Positions 8,354-17,676 are shown, counted from the stretch's first letter. The stretch is 64,000 nt of DNA from Falsiroseomonas stagni DSM 19981 (GCF_900114315.1 NZ_FOSQ01000001.1:62001-126000); one strand, 5' to 3'. Made by a program: numbers and translations. The notes: generated by a model not told the origin, from the sequence alone.

Positions 8354-9349
8354 TCACGCCAGCGTCGCGCCGGCGGAGCGCCAGAAGGCTTCCGCCGCGG
8401 GGTGCCAGGGGATGCCGGCGGCGGCGGTCTTCTGGGCGGCGAGGGTGAAGTTGCGCGCTTCCGCATGGACGCGGGCCCAGTCTTCCCGGTTCTCCCAGGT
8501 CACGCGCAGGATGTTGGTGACCATCTCGGCCGGCATGTCGTCGCGCACCGCGAGGATGTTGGCCACCGAGAGTTGCTGGTTGTCCGTGCGCTGGCCGGGG
8601 TAGGTGCCGGCGGGGATGACTTCCGGGAAGTAGACCGGCCCGTTCTCCTGCACGATGCGGGCGTGCAGGTCGGCGTGGTCCACCAGGTGGATCTGCGTGC
8701 CGGGTGTGGCGCCGAGGTCGGTGATGGCGGAGGTCGGCACGCCCGAGACGAAGAAATAGGCGTCGAGCTTGCCGTCGCGGATGGCGTTGGTGGATTCCGC
8801 CGGGCTCAGGCGTTCGCGGGCGCGGAAATCCCGTTCGCGGTCCAGGCCGGCGGCGGCGATGACGCGGAAGGCGAAGAGTTCGGTGGCGGAGCCGGGCGCG
8901 CCGGTGGAGACGCGCTTGCCGCGGAGATCGGTGATGGAGCGGATGCCGGTGGCGGCCGTGGTCACGACCTGCATGCGGTTGGTGTAGAGCACGGCGATGG
9001 CGCGGGCCGGCACGGCGCGGCCGCGGAAGGGCCCGGCGCCGCGCAGGCCATCGATCGCGGCGTCCACCTGGCCGAACAGCATGCCGACGCGCCCGGCGCC
9101 CAGCAGCTGGAAGTTGGCGACGGAGCCGCCGGTGACCTCGACGGTAGCGGACATGCCGGGGATGCCGCGGGAGAGGTAGTTCGCGAGCGCGCCGCCGAGT
9201 GGGTAGTAGACGCCGCCGGTGGTGCCCGTGGCGATCGCCATCTGCGTCGCCTGGGCGCGGGCGACGGTCGGTGCCGCGATGGCGGCGGCGCCGAGTGCCG
9301 CGAGGCTGCGGCGGCCGATCATGCCGGAGCCAATCCTGTTGGTCGTCAT
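8354..9349 (-). CDS. TAXI family TRAP transporter solute-binding protein
   Basis: A 331-residue periplasmic binding protein with an N-terminal signal containing RRSLAAL and ending near ARAQA. The mature protein opens with MAIATGTTGGVYYPLGGALA, the defining TAXI motif, followed by VEVTGGSVANFQLLGAGRVG. Family members capture small organic acids or amino acids (glutamate/glutamine in the one characterised structurally) and deliver them to a fused TRAP permease. That permease is encoded downstream, separated by a hairpin-rich gap. Ligand cannot be assigned. Confidence 0.93.
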   Translation of the reverse strand: MTTNRIGSGMIGRRSLAALGAAAIAAPTVARAQATQMAIATGTTGGVYYPLGGALANYLSRGIPGMSATVEVTGGSVANFQLLGAGRVGMLFGQVDAAIDGLRGAGPFRGRAVPARAIAVLYTNRMQVVTTAATGIRSITDLRGKRVSTGAPGSATELFAFRVIAAAGLDRERDFRARERLSPAESTNAIRDGKLDAYFFVSGVPTSAITDLGATPGTQIHLVDHADLHARIVQENGPVYFPEVIPAGTYPGQRTDNQQLSVANILAVRDDMPAEMVTNILRVTWENREDWARVHAEARNFTLAAQKTAAAGIPWHPAAEAFWRSAGATLA

Positions 9350-9518
9350 CTGGACCCTCCCGTTTGCTTGTCTCCCAGGAATACAGGGGCTTCGCGCGGG
9401 GCGGAAGCCCGGCCGCCGGGGGGTGTCGCGCTTCGCGATTGACCTGCGTCAAGGCGGGGTGGCAGGGCGGGGCCTAGGCTCCCCCCATGCTGGAACCAAC
9501 CGTTGGAGGGATTGTGCC

Positions 9519-10217
9519 ATGACCAGTCTTCGCGCCCGTGACCTGATGACGGCTGATGTGGTGACCGTGCCGCCGGCCACGCCGGTGCTGGCGATCGCGC
9601 GGCTGCTGGCGGAGCGGGGGATCTCCGCCGTGCCGGTGGTGGATGCCGATGGCGCCGTGGCTGGCATCGTGACGGAGGCGGACCTCATCCGCCGCCTGGC
9701 GGGGGAGGATGACAAGCCGGCGGGCTGGCTGGCGTCCATGTTCGCCAATCCCGCGCGGGATGCGGAACGCTACGCGCGCACGCATGGCATCACGGCGAAG
9801 GATGTGATGACGGAGGGCGTCGTCTCCGTCGATCCGGACACGCTCGCCTCCGTGATCGCGCATCTGATGGAGGAGAAGGGCATCCGCCGCGTGCTCGTGA
9901 CGCAGGATGGAAGGCTGAAGGGCCTTGTCTCCCGCGCCGATCTGCTGCGGGCGCTGGTGGCACCGGCGCCGGAGGCGGGCGACCTGTCCGATGACCGCAT
10001 CCGCCGCGCGGTGCTGGCGGCGATGAAGAAGGAGCCCTGGGCGGACACCTTCTACGCGCTGGTGGATGTGAAGGATGCGGTGGTGGAGTTCCACGGCTTC
10101 AGCCGCAGCGCGGCGGTGCAGCGCGGGCTTCGCGTGCTGGCGGAGAATGTGCCGGGCGTGAAGGGCGTGGTGGACAACACCCAGCCCATGCCGACCTATC
10201 TGTTCGCGGCCGCCTGA
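9519..10217 (+). CDS. CBS-pair and BON domain protein
   Basis: A 232-residue cytosolic protein. Two CBS motifs (residues about 5-65, with RDLMTADVVTVPP, and about 88-145, with KDVMTEGVVSVDP) form a Bateman module that probably senses an adenine nucleotide. A C-terminal BON-like domain (about 155-225, with VVEFHGFSRSAAVQRGLRVL) may bind membranes or proteins. CBS-BON proteins are widespread in Proteobacteria without a firm function. The start at 9519 is supported by GGAGGG eight bases upstream. It stands alone between a divergent TAXI gene and a convergent lipoprotein gene. Confidence 0.9.
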   Translation: MTSLRARDLMTADVVTVPPATPVLAIARLLAERGISAVPVVDADGAVAGIVTEADLIRRLAGEDDKPAGWLASMFANPARDAERYARTHGITAKDVMTEGVVSVDPDTLASVIAHLMEEKGIRRVLVTQDGRLKGLVSRADLLRALVAPAPEAGDLSDDRIRRAVLAAMKKEPWADTFYALVDVKDAVVEFHGFSRSAAVQRGLRVLAENVPGVKGVVDNTQPMPTYLFAAA

Positions 10218-10239
10218 CGGCGGCTGGGGCCGGGTGCCT

Positions 10240-10265
10240 CCCTCCCCCGCGCTGGCGGGGGAGGG
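10240..10265. terminator. Bidirectional hairpin between convergent genes
   Basis: An 11-bp perfect GC-rich stem (arms 10240-10250 and 10255-10265, loop GCTG) lies between the CBS-BON gene and the convergent DSDP-repeat gene. It has no long U tract, so it may act as a weak terminator or 3'-end protector. Confidence 0.6.
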
Positions 10266-10290
10266 TTCGGGCGGGGGCCTCCGCGCTCTC

Positions 10291-10860
10291 TCAGTACCCG
10301 CGGCGACCGCGGCCGGGGCCGTCGGAGGGGTCGCTGTCGGTCAGGTTGGTGCGGTAGCCGCCGCCGCGATAGCCCCCGCGGCCGTTGCCCGGGCCATCGG
10401 ACGGGTCGCTGTCTGTGATGCCGGTGCGACGGACGGGCGCGCCGCGATAGCCGCCGCGGCCATTGCCGGGGCCGTCGGAGGGGTCGCTGTCCGTGATCCC
10501 CGTCGTGCGGCGCACGCCACCGCGGCCGCCGCCCGGCGGGTCGTTCGGGTCGCTGTCGCTGACGCCGGTGCGGCGGGCATAGCCGCCGCGACCGAAGCCG
10601 GGGCTGTCATTCGGATCGCTGTCCGTCACGCCGCTGCCGCGGTGGCCGCCGCGCCCATTGCCGGGGGCGTCGGTGGGATCGCTGTCGCTGATCCCGGTGC
10701 CGCGGCGCACCACCGGCTGCTGGTAGACGGGCTGCTGCACATAGACGGGCTGCTGGGGCACGCAGGCCGCCAGCGCCGGGGCCGCGCCGCCGAGCGCGGC
10801 CAGGCGCAGCACGAAAAGCCGGCGGCGCAGCGGAGGCTTTTCCTCGGGTTGGTCGGTCAT
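10291..10860 (-). CDS. DSDP-repeat lipoprotein of unknown function
   Basis: A 189-residue protein I cannot place in a named family. The N-terminus has an arginine cluster (RRRLFVLRL) before a hydrophobic stretch and a lipobox ALAAC with Cys33, suggesting a lipoprotein, perhaps Tat-routed. A Pro/Gln/Val/Tyr linker follows, then six tandem repeats to the C-terminus with core DSDPxDxPGxGRGG. The spaced aspartates resemble Ca-binding D-x-D-x-x-D loops, while the GRGG segments are basic. It is convergent to the CBS-BON gene and downstream of a 247-base gap from the OmpA-like gene. Confidence 0.75.
   Translation of the reverse strand: MTDQPEEKPPLRRRLFVLRLAALGGAAPALAACVPQQPVYVQQPVYQQPVVRRGTGISDSDPTDAPGNGRGGHRGSGVTDSDPNDSPGFGRGGYARRTGVSDSDPNDPPGGGRGGVRRTTGITDSDPSDGPGNGRGGYRGAPVRRTGITDSDPSDGPGNGRGGYRGGGYRTNLTDSDPSDGPGRGRRGY
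10294..10701 (-). repeat. Six in-frame repeats encoding DSDPxDxPGxGRGG units
   Basis: Six units of about 20-26 codons make up the C-terminal two thirds of the lipoprotein. The last three are almost identical (TDSDPSDGPGNGRGG and close variants) and the first three more diverged, pointing to recent local expansion at the 3' end. Confidence 0.85.
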
Positions 10861-11068
10861 CCGGCGCTTTCCTCGGTCCTGGCTAGTGGGCCTTCATCGG
10901 CCTTTGGCTTGGGTGATCCGCGAAGCGCGGGATCGGGTCGTTGCGACTGGTTCGATCCTGGATTGTGGTGATACAGGACTGTGGTCGGCCGCGTCACAAA
11001 ACATATCCTTGCGCATATCCTGCGAAGGTTACAGGCCGAGCGTAACAGATGGCTTAAATTTCAAGATT

Positions 11069-11085
11069 GCGGCGTGTTTCGCCGC
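11069..11085 (-). terminator. Possible terminator after the JmjC-OmpA pair
   Basis: A perfect GCGGCG/CGCCGC 6-bp stem with a 5-nt loop sits 23 bases beyond the OmpA-like stop. On the transcribed strand it is followed by an AT-rich stretch (AATCTTGAAATTT), unusual in this DNA. The same 247-base gap (10861-11107) probably also holds the promoter of the DSDP lipoprotein gene, but I see no clear boxes. Confidence 0.5.
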
Positions 11086-11107
11086 CCCCCGCCGGGGCAG
11101 GGCGCCT

Positions 11108-11530
11108 TCAAGGCAGGCTGGGCAGCACCACGATCGTCACGGCCCGGGCTTCCGGTTCGCTCTGCCGGCCACTGTAGGCGCCGACACGCGCTTCCGCGCG
11201 GATGCGGTCACGCTCGATGCCCTGCTGCGACAGGGCCAGCGCCACGGCCCGGGCGCGCTGGGCGGCGATCTGCGTGCTGGTGCCAGCGCCGGCGCTGCGG
11301 TCCGCATGGCCAAAGACGCAGATGTTGCGGTCACGGTCGCCTTCCGCCAGCTGCGCGGCGGCGGCGATCGCGCTGCGCCCGGTGTCGCGCAGCGTGGTGC
11401 TGCCGCGGGTGAAGGGCACGGCGAAGACATCATCCTCCAGCGCTTCCGCACCGACGCAGGAGAAGCTGCGCGGCTGCGCCGTGGCCGGACCGATGAGCAG
11501 CGGCAGGAGAAGAAGCGGCAGGACTCGCAT
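11108..11530 (-). CDS. Small OmpA-like C-terminal domain protein
   Basis: A 140-residue exported protein with a hydrophobic signal (VLPLLLLPLLIGPATAQ) and one OmpA-like domain. VFGHADRSAGAG followed by AAQRARAVALALSQQGI is the peptidoglycan-binding signature (the family pattern is G-H-x-D followed by S-x-x-R-A). It is short, lacking both a beta-barrel and a lipobox, so it is probably a soluble periplasmic wall-binding protein. The start ATG (11530) overlaps the stop of the JmjC gene by one base (TGATG), indicating coupling. Confidence 0.82.
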   Translation of the reverse strand: MRVLPLLLLPLLIGPATAQPRSFSCVGAEALEDDVFAVPFTRGSTTLRDTGRSAIAAAAQLAEGDRDRNICVFGHADRSAGAGTSTQIAAQRARAVALALSQQGIERDRIRAEARVGAYSGRQSEPEARAVTIVVLPSLP

Positions 11531-12750
11531 CACGCCGCCCGCGCCAGCAGGCCCGCGGCCTCCAGCCGTGCCAGCAGGGCGGCCGCATCGATGCCGGGGG
11601 CTTGGGCGCTGAGTTCGGCTTGCGTAACCTCCGGCCTCGCCAGCAGCCAGGCGGTGGCCTCGGCCTCCGGCGGGCTGACGGTGACAGCGCCTTGCGCGCC
11701 CTTGACCACCCAATCGGCGCCGCGGCGCACGGGCTTCGCGCCGGGCGCCAGGATGCGCCAGCCGGGCGCGTCGCCCGCCGTGGCAGCGGCGGTGGTGGCG
11801 AGCCCCCGCGCCGCCAGGATGTCGTACCCCCCGCGGCTGAAGCGGTAATTCGCCACGAACTGCGCCAGCACCTGCATCACCTTGGGATCCCTGCACAGTT
11901 CCTGCAGGCGCTGGCCGAGCAGCCCCGCGCGCTGCGTCAACGCGAACTGTGCCGCCGCGCTGCCATCCTGGCGGGGGAGGGGCTTCCTGAATTCCGCGTC
12001 ATAGAGGACGCGCTCCGCCAGCATGTTCATCAGGTCCATGCCTAGCGGCGCATGCACCCCATAGGCGACATGGACGGAGGAAGGCGCCTCCGCCAGCGCA
12101 TCGTGGTACCAGCCGCGGGGCAGGTAGAGCAGGTCGCCGGGCTTCATATGGACCGTGCCGCGCAGCTTCCCGCGTGCCTGGTCGTGGTGGGATTGCGGCT
12201 GGCCCCGGAAGGCGGGGTGCGGGATGGGGTATTCCGCGCGGCCTTCCCAGATGTTCCAGGACTTCTCGCCCTCCACCTGCACGGCCCAGACATCATGCGT
12301 GTCGTAGTGGGTGTGGAAGGCCTTGTGGCTCTGCCAGCTGATGTAGACATTGGCCTGCGCCTTGCCGAGCCCGGCACCCTCCAGCGCGGCGGAGATGCCC
12401 GCCAGGCCCGGCGTCAGGCTGTCCACGTCGTTCATCACGACGCTCGCCCCCTTGGCGATCCAGCCCTGCACCAGCTTCGCATCGGGCTGCATGACGGCGG
12501 CGTTGTCGCGGCTGGTGGCGCGGGAGCAGAACTGCTCGGCCGAGATCGCCTGGCTGTCCAGCACCAGCTTCAGGCTGGTGGAGGTCCAGATATGGGACAT
12601 GTCCAGCAGGCGGTTGATCTGCCGCCAGGACAGCACCTGGGCGAATTTTCCCGGGTTGCCGCGGACATGCAGCGGCGCCTTGTCATGATGCTCCGCGAAG
12701 AATTTTTCCGGCGTGACCGGGGCGAGGAGCGCGGCGAGGTCTTCGATCAT
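11530..12750 (-). CDS. JmjC/cupin 2-oxoglutarate oxygenase, ribosomal-oxygenase-like
   Basis: A 406-residue protein with the Fe(II)/2-oxoglutarate JmjC fold. The metal triad is visible as HTHYDTHDVWAVQV (HxD, near residues 145-150) and PRGWYHDAL (final His near 215). Later regions resemble the winged-helix tail of YcfD/RoxA, which hydroxylates ribosomal protein uL16. The E. coli protein is somewhat shorter (about 373 residues). The cytosolic substrate is likely a protein side chain, but which one is inference. It is divergent from the glutamate dehydrogenase gene and coupled to a small periplasmic OmpA-like gene. Confidence 0.85.
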   Translation of the reverse strand: MIEDLAALLAPVTPEKFFAEHHDKAPLHVRGNPGKFAQVLSWRQINRLLDMSHIWTSTSLKLVLDSQAISAEQFCSRATSRDNAAVMQPDAKLVQGWIAKGASVVMNDVDSLTPGLAGISAALEGAGLGKAQANVYISWQSHKAFHTHYDTHDVWAVQVEGEKSWNIWEGRAEYPIPHPAFRGQPQSHHDQARGKLRGTVHMKPGDLLYLPRGWYHDALAEAPSSVHVAYGVHAPLGMDLMNMLAERVLYDAEFRKPLPRQDGSAAAQFALTQRAGLLGQRLQELCRDPKVMQVLAQFVANYRFSRGGYDILAARGLATTAAATAGDAPGWRILAPGAKPVRRGADWVVKGAQGAVTVSPPEAEATAWLLARPEVTQAELSAQAPGIDAAALLARLEAAGLLARAA

Positions 12751-12894
12751 GGCGGGAGACTACCGCACATGGCCGTGATCCGTCATCGGGGCATCCGGAG
12801 GCCTTGGCCCTTGCGGCGGACGGTGCCGGAACGCCACCTTCCAGCGACCGCCCTGCACCCGGCCCGGTGACAGCAGCGGCAGGAGGAAGGCGCG

Positions 12895-15800
12895 ATGAAC
12901 GACGCGGCACGGAAGGAAGCCCCCGGGGCGGACGGCGTGCGGCCGCAGGTGCTGGCGGAGGCGGTGGCCGCGCTGGGCCGCCTGGCGCCCGGGCTGCCGC
13001 CGATGGCGGCGGGGCTGCTCGCGCGCCTCCTCGCCGCGGTGCCGACGGCGGAACTGGCGGCGACCCCGCCGGAGGCGCTGGCCGAGGCGGCGGCGAGCCT
13101 CTTCGGCTTCGCCCAGGAACGCCGGCCGCGCCAGACCAAGGTGCGGCTGCTGCCACCGGGCCCCGGCCGCGCCCTGGCGGTGGCGGAGATCGTGACCGAC
13201 GACATGCCCTTCCTGGTGGACAGCGTGCTGGCGGCACTCGCCGTGCAGGGGCGGGTGGTGCGGCAGTTGCTGCACCCCGTCCTGCGCGTCGCGCGGGATG
13301 CGAGGGGCGCGCTGCTGGCCCTCGATGGCGGCACGGCGGAGAGCATGATGCGCATCGCCCTCGCCCCGGGCGCCACGCTGCCGCTGGCGGGGGGCGGGGG
13401 GGTCGCGGGGGATTGGACGGGCGTGGAGGCCGCGCTGGCGCGGGCCATGTCGGATGTGCGGCTCGCCGTCGATGATTTTCCGGCGATGCTCGCCAGGCTG
13501 GGCGACGCGGCGGGGGAATTGCCGCCCGCCGAGGAGGAAGCGCGGGAATTCCTGCGCTGGATGGGGGAGGATAATTTCGTCCTGCTCGGCCATCGCCGCC
13601 TGGCGCTGTCCGAAGGCGGGCTGTCCGTGGCGGCGGAGGAGGATCTCGGCCTGCTGCGCGACGCCACCGTCCCGGTCTTCGACGCGCTGCGCGACCTGGC
13701 CGCGCTGCCCGGCGCCGTGCGCGCGAACCTGCAGCGGCTGGAAGCGGTGACCGTCGCCAAGGCCAATATGCGCGCGACGGTCCACCGGCCGCAGCATGCC
13801 GATGTGGTGATGACGCGCATCACGGACGATTCCGGGCGGGTCGCGGGGGTGCGGCTGTTCCTCGGGCTGTTCGCCGCCGGCGCCTACAACCGCAACCCGC
13901 GATCCATCCCGCTGCTGCGCGCCAAGGTGCTGCGCATCCTGGCGGCGGCGGGCCTCGATCCCGAAAGCCATGACGGGCGCGCGCTGCGCAACATCCTCGA
14001 CACCTGGCCGCGCGACGAATTGTTCCAGGCGCCGGAGGACGCGATCCTGGCGGGGTGCCGGCGGGCACTTGACCTGCAGATACGGCCGCGCGCGGCGCTG
14101 GTGGTGCGGCGCGATCCGTTCGAGCGCTTCGTCTCCGTCATCGCCTGGCTGCCGCGGGATACCTTCGACACGCAGATGCGGGAGAAGGTGGGAAGCCTGC
14201 TCGCGGACAGCTTCGCGGGCCGGCGTTCCGCCTTCTACACGCTGCTGGGCGATGCGCCGCTGGCGCGCGTCCACTACGTGATCGGCACCACGCCGGGCGC
14301 CGTGCCGGCCGTGGAGGAGGCGGCGCTGGAAGCGGCAGTCACGCAGGTGACGCGCGGCTTCCGCGACCGGCTGGAGGAGGCGCTGCTGCACGATGCCGGT
14401 GCTGAGTACGGCGCGGGCCTGCTGGCGCGCTGGCGGGATGCCTTTCCCGCCGCCTATCGCCAGGCGGAGACGGCGGCAACCGCGATCGGCGACCTGGCGT
14501 TGGCGAATGAACTGACCCATGGCGGGCGGCCGCGCGGCATCCTCTCCCGCCCGCCGGGCGCGGGGCCGCGCAGCCTGATGCTCCGCCTGGCGAGCCCGGG
14601 CGGGCCGCTGGCGCTGGCCGATGCGCTGCCGCTGTTCGAAAGCCTCGACCTGCGCGCGATCGAGGAGGTGCCCTATCGCCTCGACCCGCGCGGCGGGCCG
14701 GTGGTGGTGCTGCATGTCTACCGCCTGGAAGCGCGGGCGGATGTGGAGGAGGACCGGTTGCATGACGTGACCGGCGCCCTGCACGCCCTGCTGCGCGGCG
14801 ATGCCGAGGCCGATGGCTTCAATCGCCTGGTGCTGCGCGCGGGCCTGTCCTGGAAGGATTGCTGGCTGCTGCGGGCGATGTATCGCTGGCTGAAGCAGGT
14901 GGGCTTCCCCTTCGCGCAGGACAGCGTGGAAGCGGCGCTGGCCGCGCATCCCGATGCCGCGCGCATCCTGGTCGATCTGTTTCATCAACGCTTCGCAACG
15001 GATGTCGTCGATCGCGACGAGAGCAAGTTCGACGATGCCTGGCGCACGCTGCTGGATGGCGTGGCGAACCCGGATGAGGACCGCATCCTGTCCCGCCTGC
15101 GCACCGTGCTGGATTCGATGCTGCGGACCAATTTCTTCCAGGCGAAGGACTACCTCTCGTTCAAGATCGACAGCGCCAGGGCGGGCGACATGCCGGCGCC
15201 GCGGCCCTGGCGGGAGATCTTCGTGCATTCGCCGCGGATGGAGGGTTGCCATCTGCGCGCGGGCCCCGTCGCGCGCGGCGGCATCCGCTGGTCCGACCGG
15301 CGGGAGGATTTCCGGACGGAGGTCCTCGGGCTGATGAAGGCGCAGCGGCTGAAGAACGTCGTCATCGTGCCGACGGGCGCCAAGGGCGGCTTCATCCTGA
15401 AGCACCCGCCGCCGGCGAGCGACCGGGAGGCCTTCATGGCGGAGGGCGTCGCCTGCTACCGCACGCTGGTGCGCGGCATGCTGGACCTGACCGACAACTA
15501 CGCCGCGGATGGCAGCGTCGTGACGCCGGATGCCGTGGTGCCGCGCGACGGCGCCGACCCCTACATCGTGGCGGCGGCCGACAAGGGCACGGCCACCTTC
15601 AGCGACATCGCCAACGCGCTTTCCGCCGACTACGATTTCTGGCTGGGCGATGCCTTCGCCAGCGGTGGCAGCGCGGGCTATGACCACAAGGGCATGGGCA
15701 TCACCGCGCGCGGCGCCTGGGTGATGATCGACCGCCATTTTTTCGAGTCGCGCGGCGCGGGTGTGCAGGAGGCCGAGTTCACCTGTGCCGGCGTGGGCGA

Positions 15801-17583
15801 CATGTCTGGCGACGTGTTCGGGAACGGGCTGCTGGTCTCGGCGAAGACGAAGCTCGTCGCGGCCTTCGATCACCGGCATATCTTCATCGACCCTGATCCC
15901 GATCCGGCGGTCTCCTTCGCCGAACGGCAGCGGCTGTTCGCGCTGCCGCGCTCCTCCTGGGCCGATTACGAGGTGCGGCTGCTGTCGAAGGGTGGCGCGA
16001 TCCTGCCGCGCAACGCCAAGACCCTGCCGCTGTCGCCGGAAGCGCGCGCGCTGCTGGGCATCGAGGCGGAACGCGCGGAGCCCGCCGCCATCCTGCGCGC
16101 GATCCTGACGCTGCCCGTCGATCTCCTCTATTTCGGCGGCATCGGCACCTATGTGAAATCCAGCGGGGAGACGCAGGCGGAAGCGGGCGACCGCGCCAAT
16201 GATTCGATCCGCGTCGATGGGCGCGACCTGCGCGCGAGGATCGTGGGCGAGGGTGCCAATCTCGGCGTCACGCAGGCCGGGCGGATCGAGGCTTCGCGCG
16301 CGGGCGTGCGCATCAACACCGATGCGCTCGACAATTCCGCGGGGGTCAGCACCTCCGACCATGAGGTCAACATCAAGATCCTGCTGACGGAGGCGGAGCG
16401 CGAGGGTTCGTTGACGCGCCGCCAGCGCGACGAATTGCTGGCGGGGATGACGGAGGAGGTCGGGCACCTCGTCCTCGCCGACAATCACGCGCAATCCATC
16501 GCGCTGAGCCTGGAGGCGATGACGGCGGTGGAGGATCTGTCCGCCCATGCCGCGCTGATGGCGCGGCTGGAAGCGGCGGGCTTCCTCGATCGTGCCGTCT
16601 CCGTCCTGCCGGATGCGGCGGCGATCCGTGCCCGCGCGGCGGCGGGGGAGGGGCTGACGCGGCCGGAACTCGCGGCGCTGCTGCCGGCGGCGAAGCTCTG
16701 GCTGGCGGAGGCGATCGAGGCGAGCGGCCTGGCGGAGGAGGCGGCGCTGGCGCCGCTGCTGGTGGCGTATTTCCCCACCGCGCTGCGGGAGCGTTTCGGG
16801 GCCCTGATCCCCCGCCACCGGCTGCGGCGGGAATTGCTGGCGACGGCGCTGTGCAACCAGGTGGTGAACCGGCTGGGCGTGGCGGCGCTGGGGCGGCTGG
16901 CGGGGGTTGCGGGGTCTGGCGCGGCGGTGGCGCGCGCGGCCTGGCTGGCGGGGGCGCTGTTCGGGCTGGAAGAGGCGTACGTGGCCATCGACGGCGCGCC
17001 AGCCCCGGCGGCGACGCGGCTTGCCGCCCTGCTGGCGCTGCGGCGCTTGCAGGAAGGCGCGGCGCGGGACCTGCTGGCCGGCGCGGCCGCATCGCTGGAG
17101 GCGGCGCTGGCGGCGTTGCGCCCCGGTGTCGCGGCGCTGGTGGCGGCGGAGGTCGCCGCGCCTGGGGCGGAGGCCGCGCTGCTGCGCGATGCCGGAATCC
17201 CTGGCGAGGCCGCCGCGCTGGCGGGCGCCGCGCCCCGGCTGGCGGCGGCGCCCGCGGTGGTGCGCCTGGCAGCGGAGACGGGCGCCGCCCCGGCCGATGC
17301 CGCTGCCGCCTGGCGGGCGGTCGGCGATGGCTTCGCGCTGGAGGCGCTGCGCGCGGCGGCGGAGGCGGCGCGCGTCACCGGCCCCTTCGCGGCGCGGGCG
17401 AAGGCGGAGGTGCTGGCGGACCTTGCCGGCGTGCAGGCGCGCCTGGCCCTGGCCCGGCTGGCGGGCCGCCATGGCGGCGATGGTGCAGCGGAGGCAGCGC
17501 GCCTGGCGAGGGAGGCTGCCGGCGTTGGCGACCTGGTCGCGATCGGCGTGGCGGCGCGCGCCCTTGCCGCTGTATCCCATTGA
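12895..17583 (+). CDS. gdhB: NAD-specific glutamate dehydrogenase, large (180-kDa) class
   Basis: A 1562-residue cytosolic enzyme that oxidatively deaminates glutamate to 2-oxoglutarate and ammonia with NAD. The length fits the roughly 1600-residue bacterial class. The long N-terminal part carries ACT-like regulatory modules (for example TDDMPFLVDSVLAAL near residue 100). The catalytic core holds RGGIRWSDRREDFRTE near residue 795 and VPTGAKGGF with the active-site Lys near 828. IVGEGANLGVTQAGRIEA near 1115 is the NAD-domain loop. The C-terminal third is Ala-rich and helical. The start at 12895 follows GGAGGAAGG. The symbol follows Pseudomonas usage; Caulobacter calls its homologue gdhZ. An 83-bp dispersed repeat begins at its stop codon. 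Confidence 0.96.
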   Translation: MNDAARKEAPGADGVRPQVLAEAVAALGRLAPGLPPMAAGLLARLLAAVPTAELAATPPEALAEAAASLFGFAQERRPRQTKVRLLPPGPGRALAVAEIVTDDMPFLVDSVLAALAVQGRVVRQLLHPVLRVARDARGALLALDGGTAESMMRIALAPGATLPLAGGGGVAGDWTGVEAALARAMSDVRLAVDDFPAMLARLGDAAGELPPAEEEAREFLRWMGEDNFVLLGHRRLALSEGGLSVAAEEDLGLLRDATVPVFDALRDLAALPGAVRANLQRLEAVTVAKANMRATVHRPQHADVVMTRITDDSGRVAGVRLFLGLFAAGAYNRNPRSIPLLRAKVLRILAAAGLDPESHDGRALRNILDTWPRDELFQAPEDAILAGCRRALDLQIRPRAALVVRRDPFERFVSVIAWLPRDTFDTQMREKVGSLLADSFAGRRSAFYTLLGDAPLARVHYVIGTTPGAVPAVEEAALEAAVTQVTRGFRDRLEEALLHDAGAEYGAGLLARWRDAFPAAYRQAETAATAIGDLALANELTHGGRPRGILSRPPGAGPRSLMLRLASPGGPLALADALPLFESLDLRAIEEVPYRLDPRGGPVVVLHVYRLEARADVEEDRLHDVTGALHALLRGDAEADGFNRLVLRAGLSWKDCWLLRAMYRWLKQVGFPFAQDSVEAALAAHPDAARILVDLFHQRFATDVVDRDESKFDDAWRTLLDGVANPDEDRILSRLRTVLDSMLRTNFFQAKDYLSFKIDSARAGDMPAPRPWREIFVHSPRMEGCHLRAGPVARGGIRWSDRREDFRTEVLGLMKAQRLKNVVIVPTGAKGGFILKHPPPASDREAFMAEGVACYRTLVRGMLDLTDNYAADGSVVTPDAVVPRDGADPYIVAAADKGTATFSDIANALSADYDFWLGDAFASGGSAGYDHKGMGITARGAWVMIDRHFFESRGAGVQEAEFTCAGVGDMSGDVFGNGLLVSAKTKLVAAFDHRHIFIDPDPDPAVSFAERQRLFALPRSSWADYEVRLLSKGGAILPRNAKTLPLSPEARALLGIEAERAEPAAILRAILTLPVDLLYFGGIGTYVKSSGETQAEAGDRANDSIRVDGRDLRARIVGEGANLGVTQAGRIEASRAGVRINTDALDNSAGVSTSDHEVNIKILLTEAEREGSLTRRQRDELLAGMTEEVGHLVLADNHAQSIALSLEAMTAVEDLSAHAALMARLEAAGFLDRAVSVLPDAAAIRARAAAGEGLTRPELAALLPAAKLWLAEAIEASGLAEEAALAPLLVAYFPTALRERFGALIPRHRLRRELLATALCNQVVNRLGVAALGRLAGVAGSGAAVARAAWLAGALFGLEEAYVAIDGAPAPAATRLAALLALRRLQEGAARDLLAGAAASLEAALAALRPGVAALVAAEVAAPGAEAALLRDAGIPGEAAALAGAAPRLAAAPAVVRLAAETGAAPADAAAAWRAVGDGFALEALRAAAEAARVTGPFAARAKAEVLADLAGVQARLALARLAGRHGGDGAAEAARLAREAAGVGDLVAIGVAARALAAVSH

Positions 17584-17663
17584 TGATGGTCCAGGAGGCT
17601 CTGCCTCCCGAATCTTCAAGAGCGGGCGGATGGGGTATGGGGAAGGCGGCGCCTTCCCCATCG
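17581..17663 (+). repeat. Dispersed extragenic palindromic element, copy B
   Basis: Second copy of the 83-bp element found at 1261-1343, with three substitutions. Its first three bases coincide with the TGA stop of the glutamate dehydrogenase gene, and it ends 13 bases before the next start. It retains both hairpins, and the change in the loop of the second (AGC to GGC) keeps the stem intact. Confidence 0.85.
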
Positions 17664-17676
17664 ATCGGAGTGATCT

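Noticed and set aside
10240-10265. CRISPR or phage attachment site suggested by short repeated C/G runs
   Set aside because: It is a single hairpin between convergent genes, with no spacers, integrase or duplicated flank.
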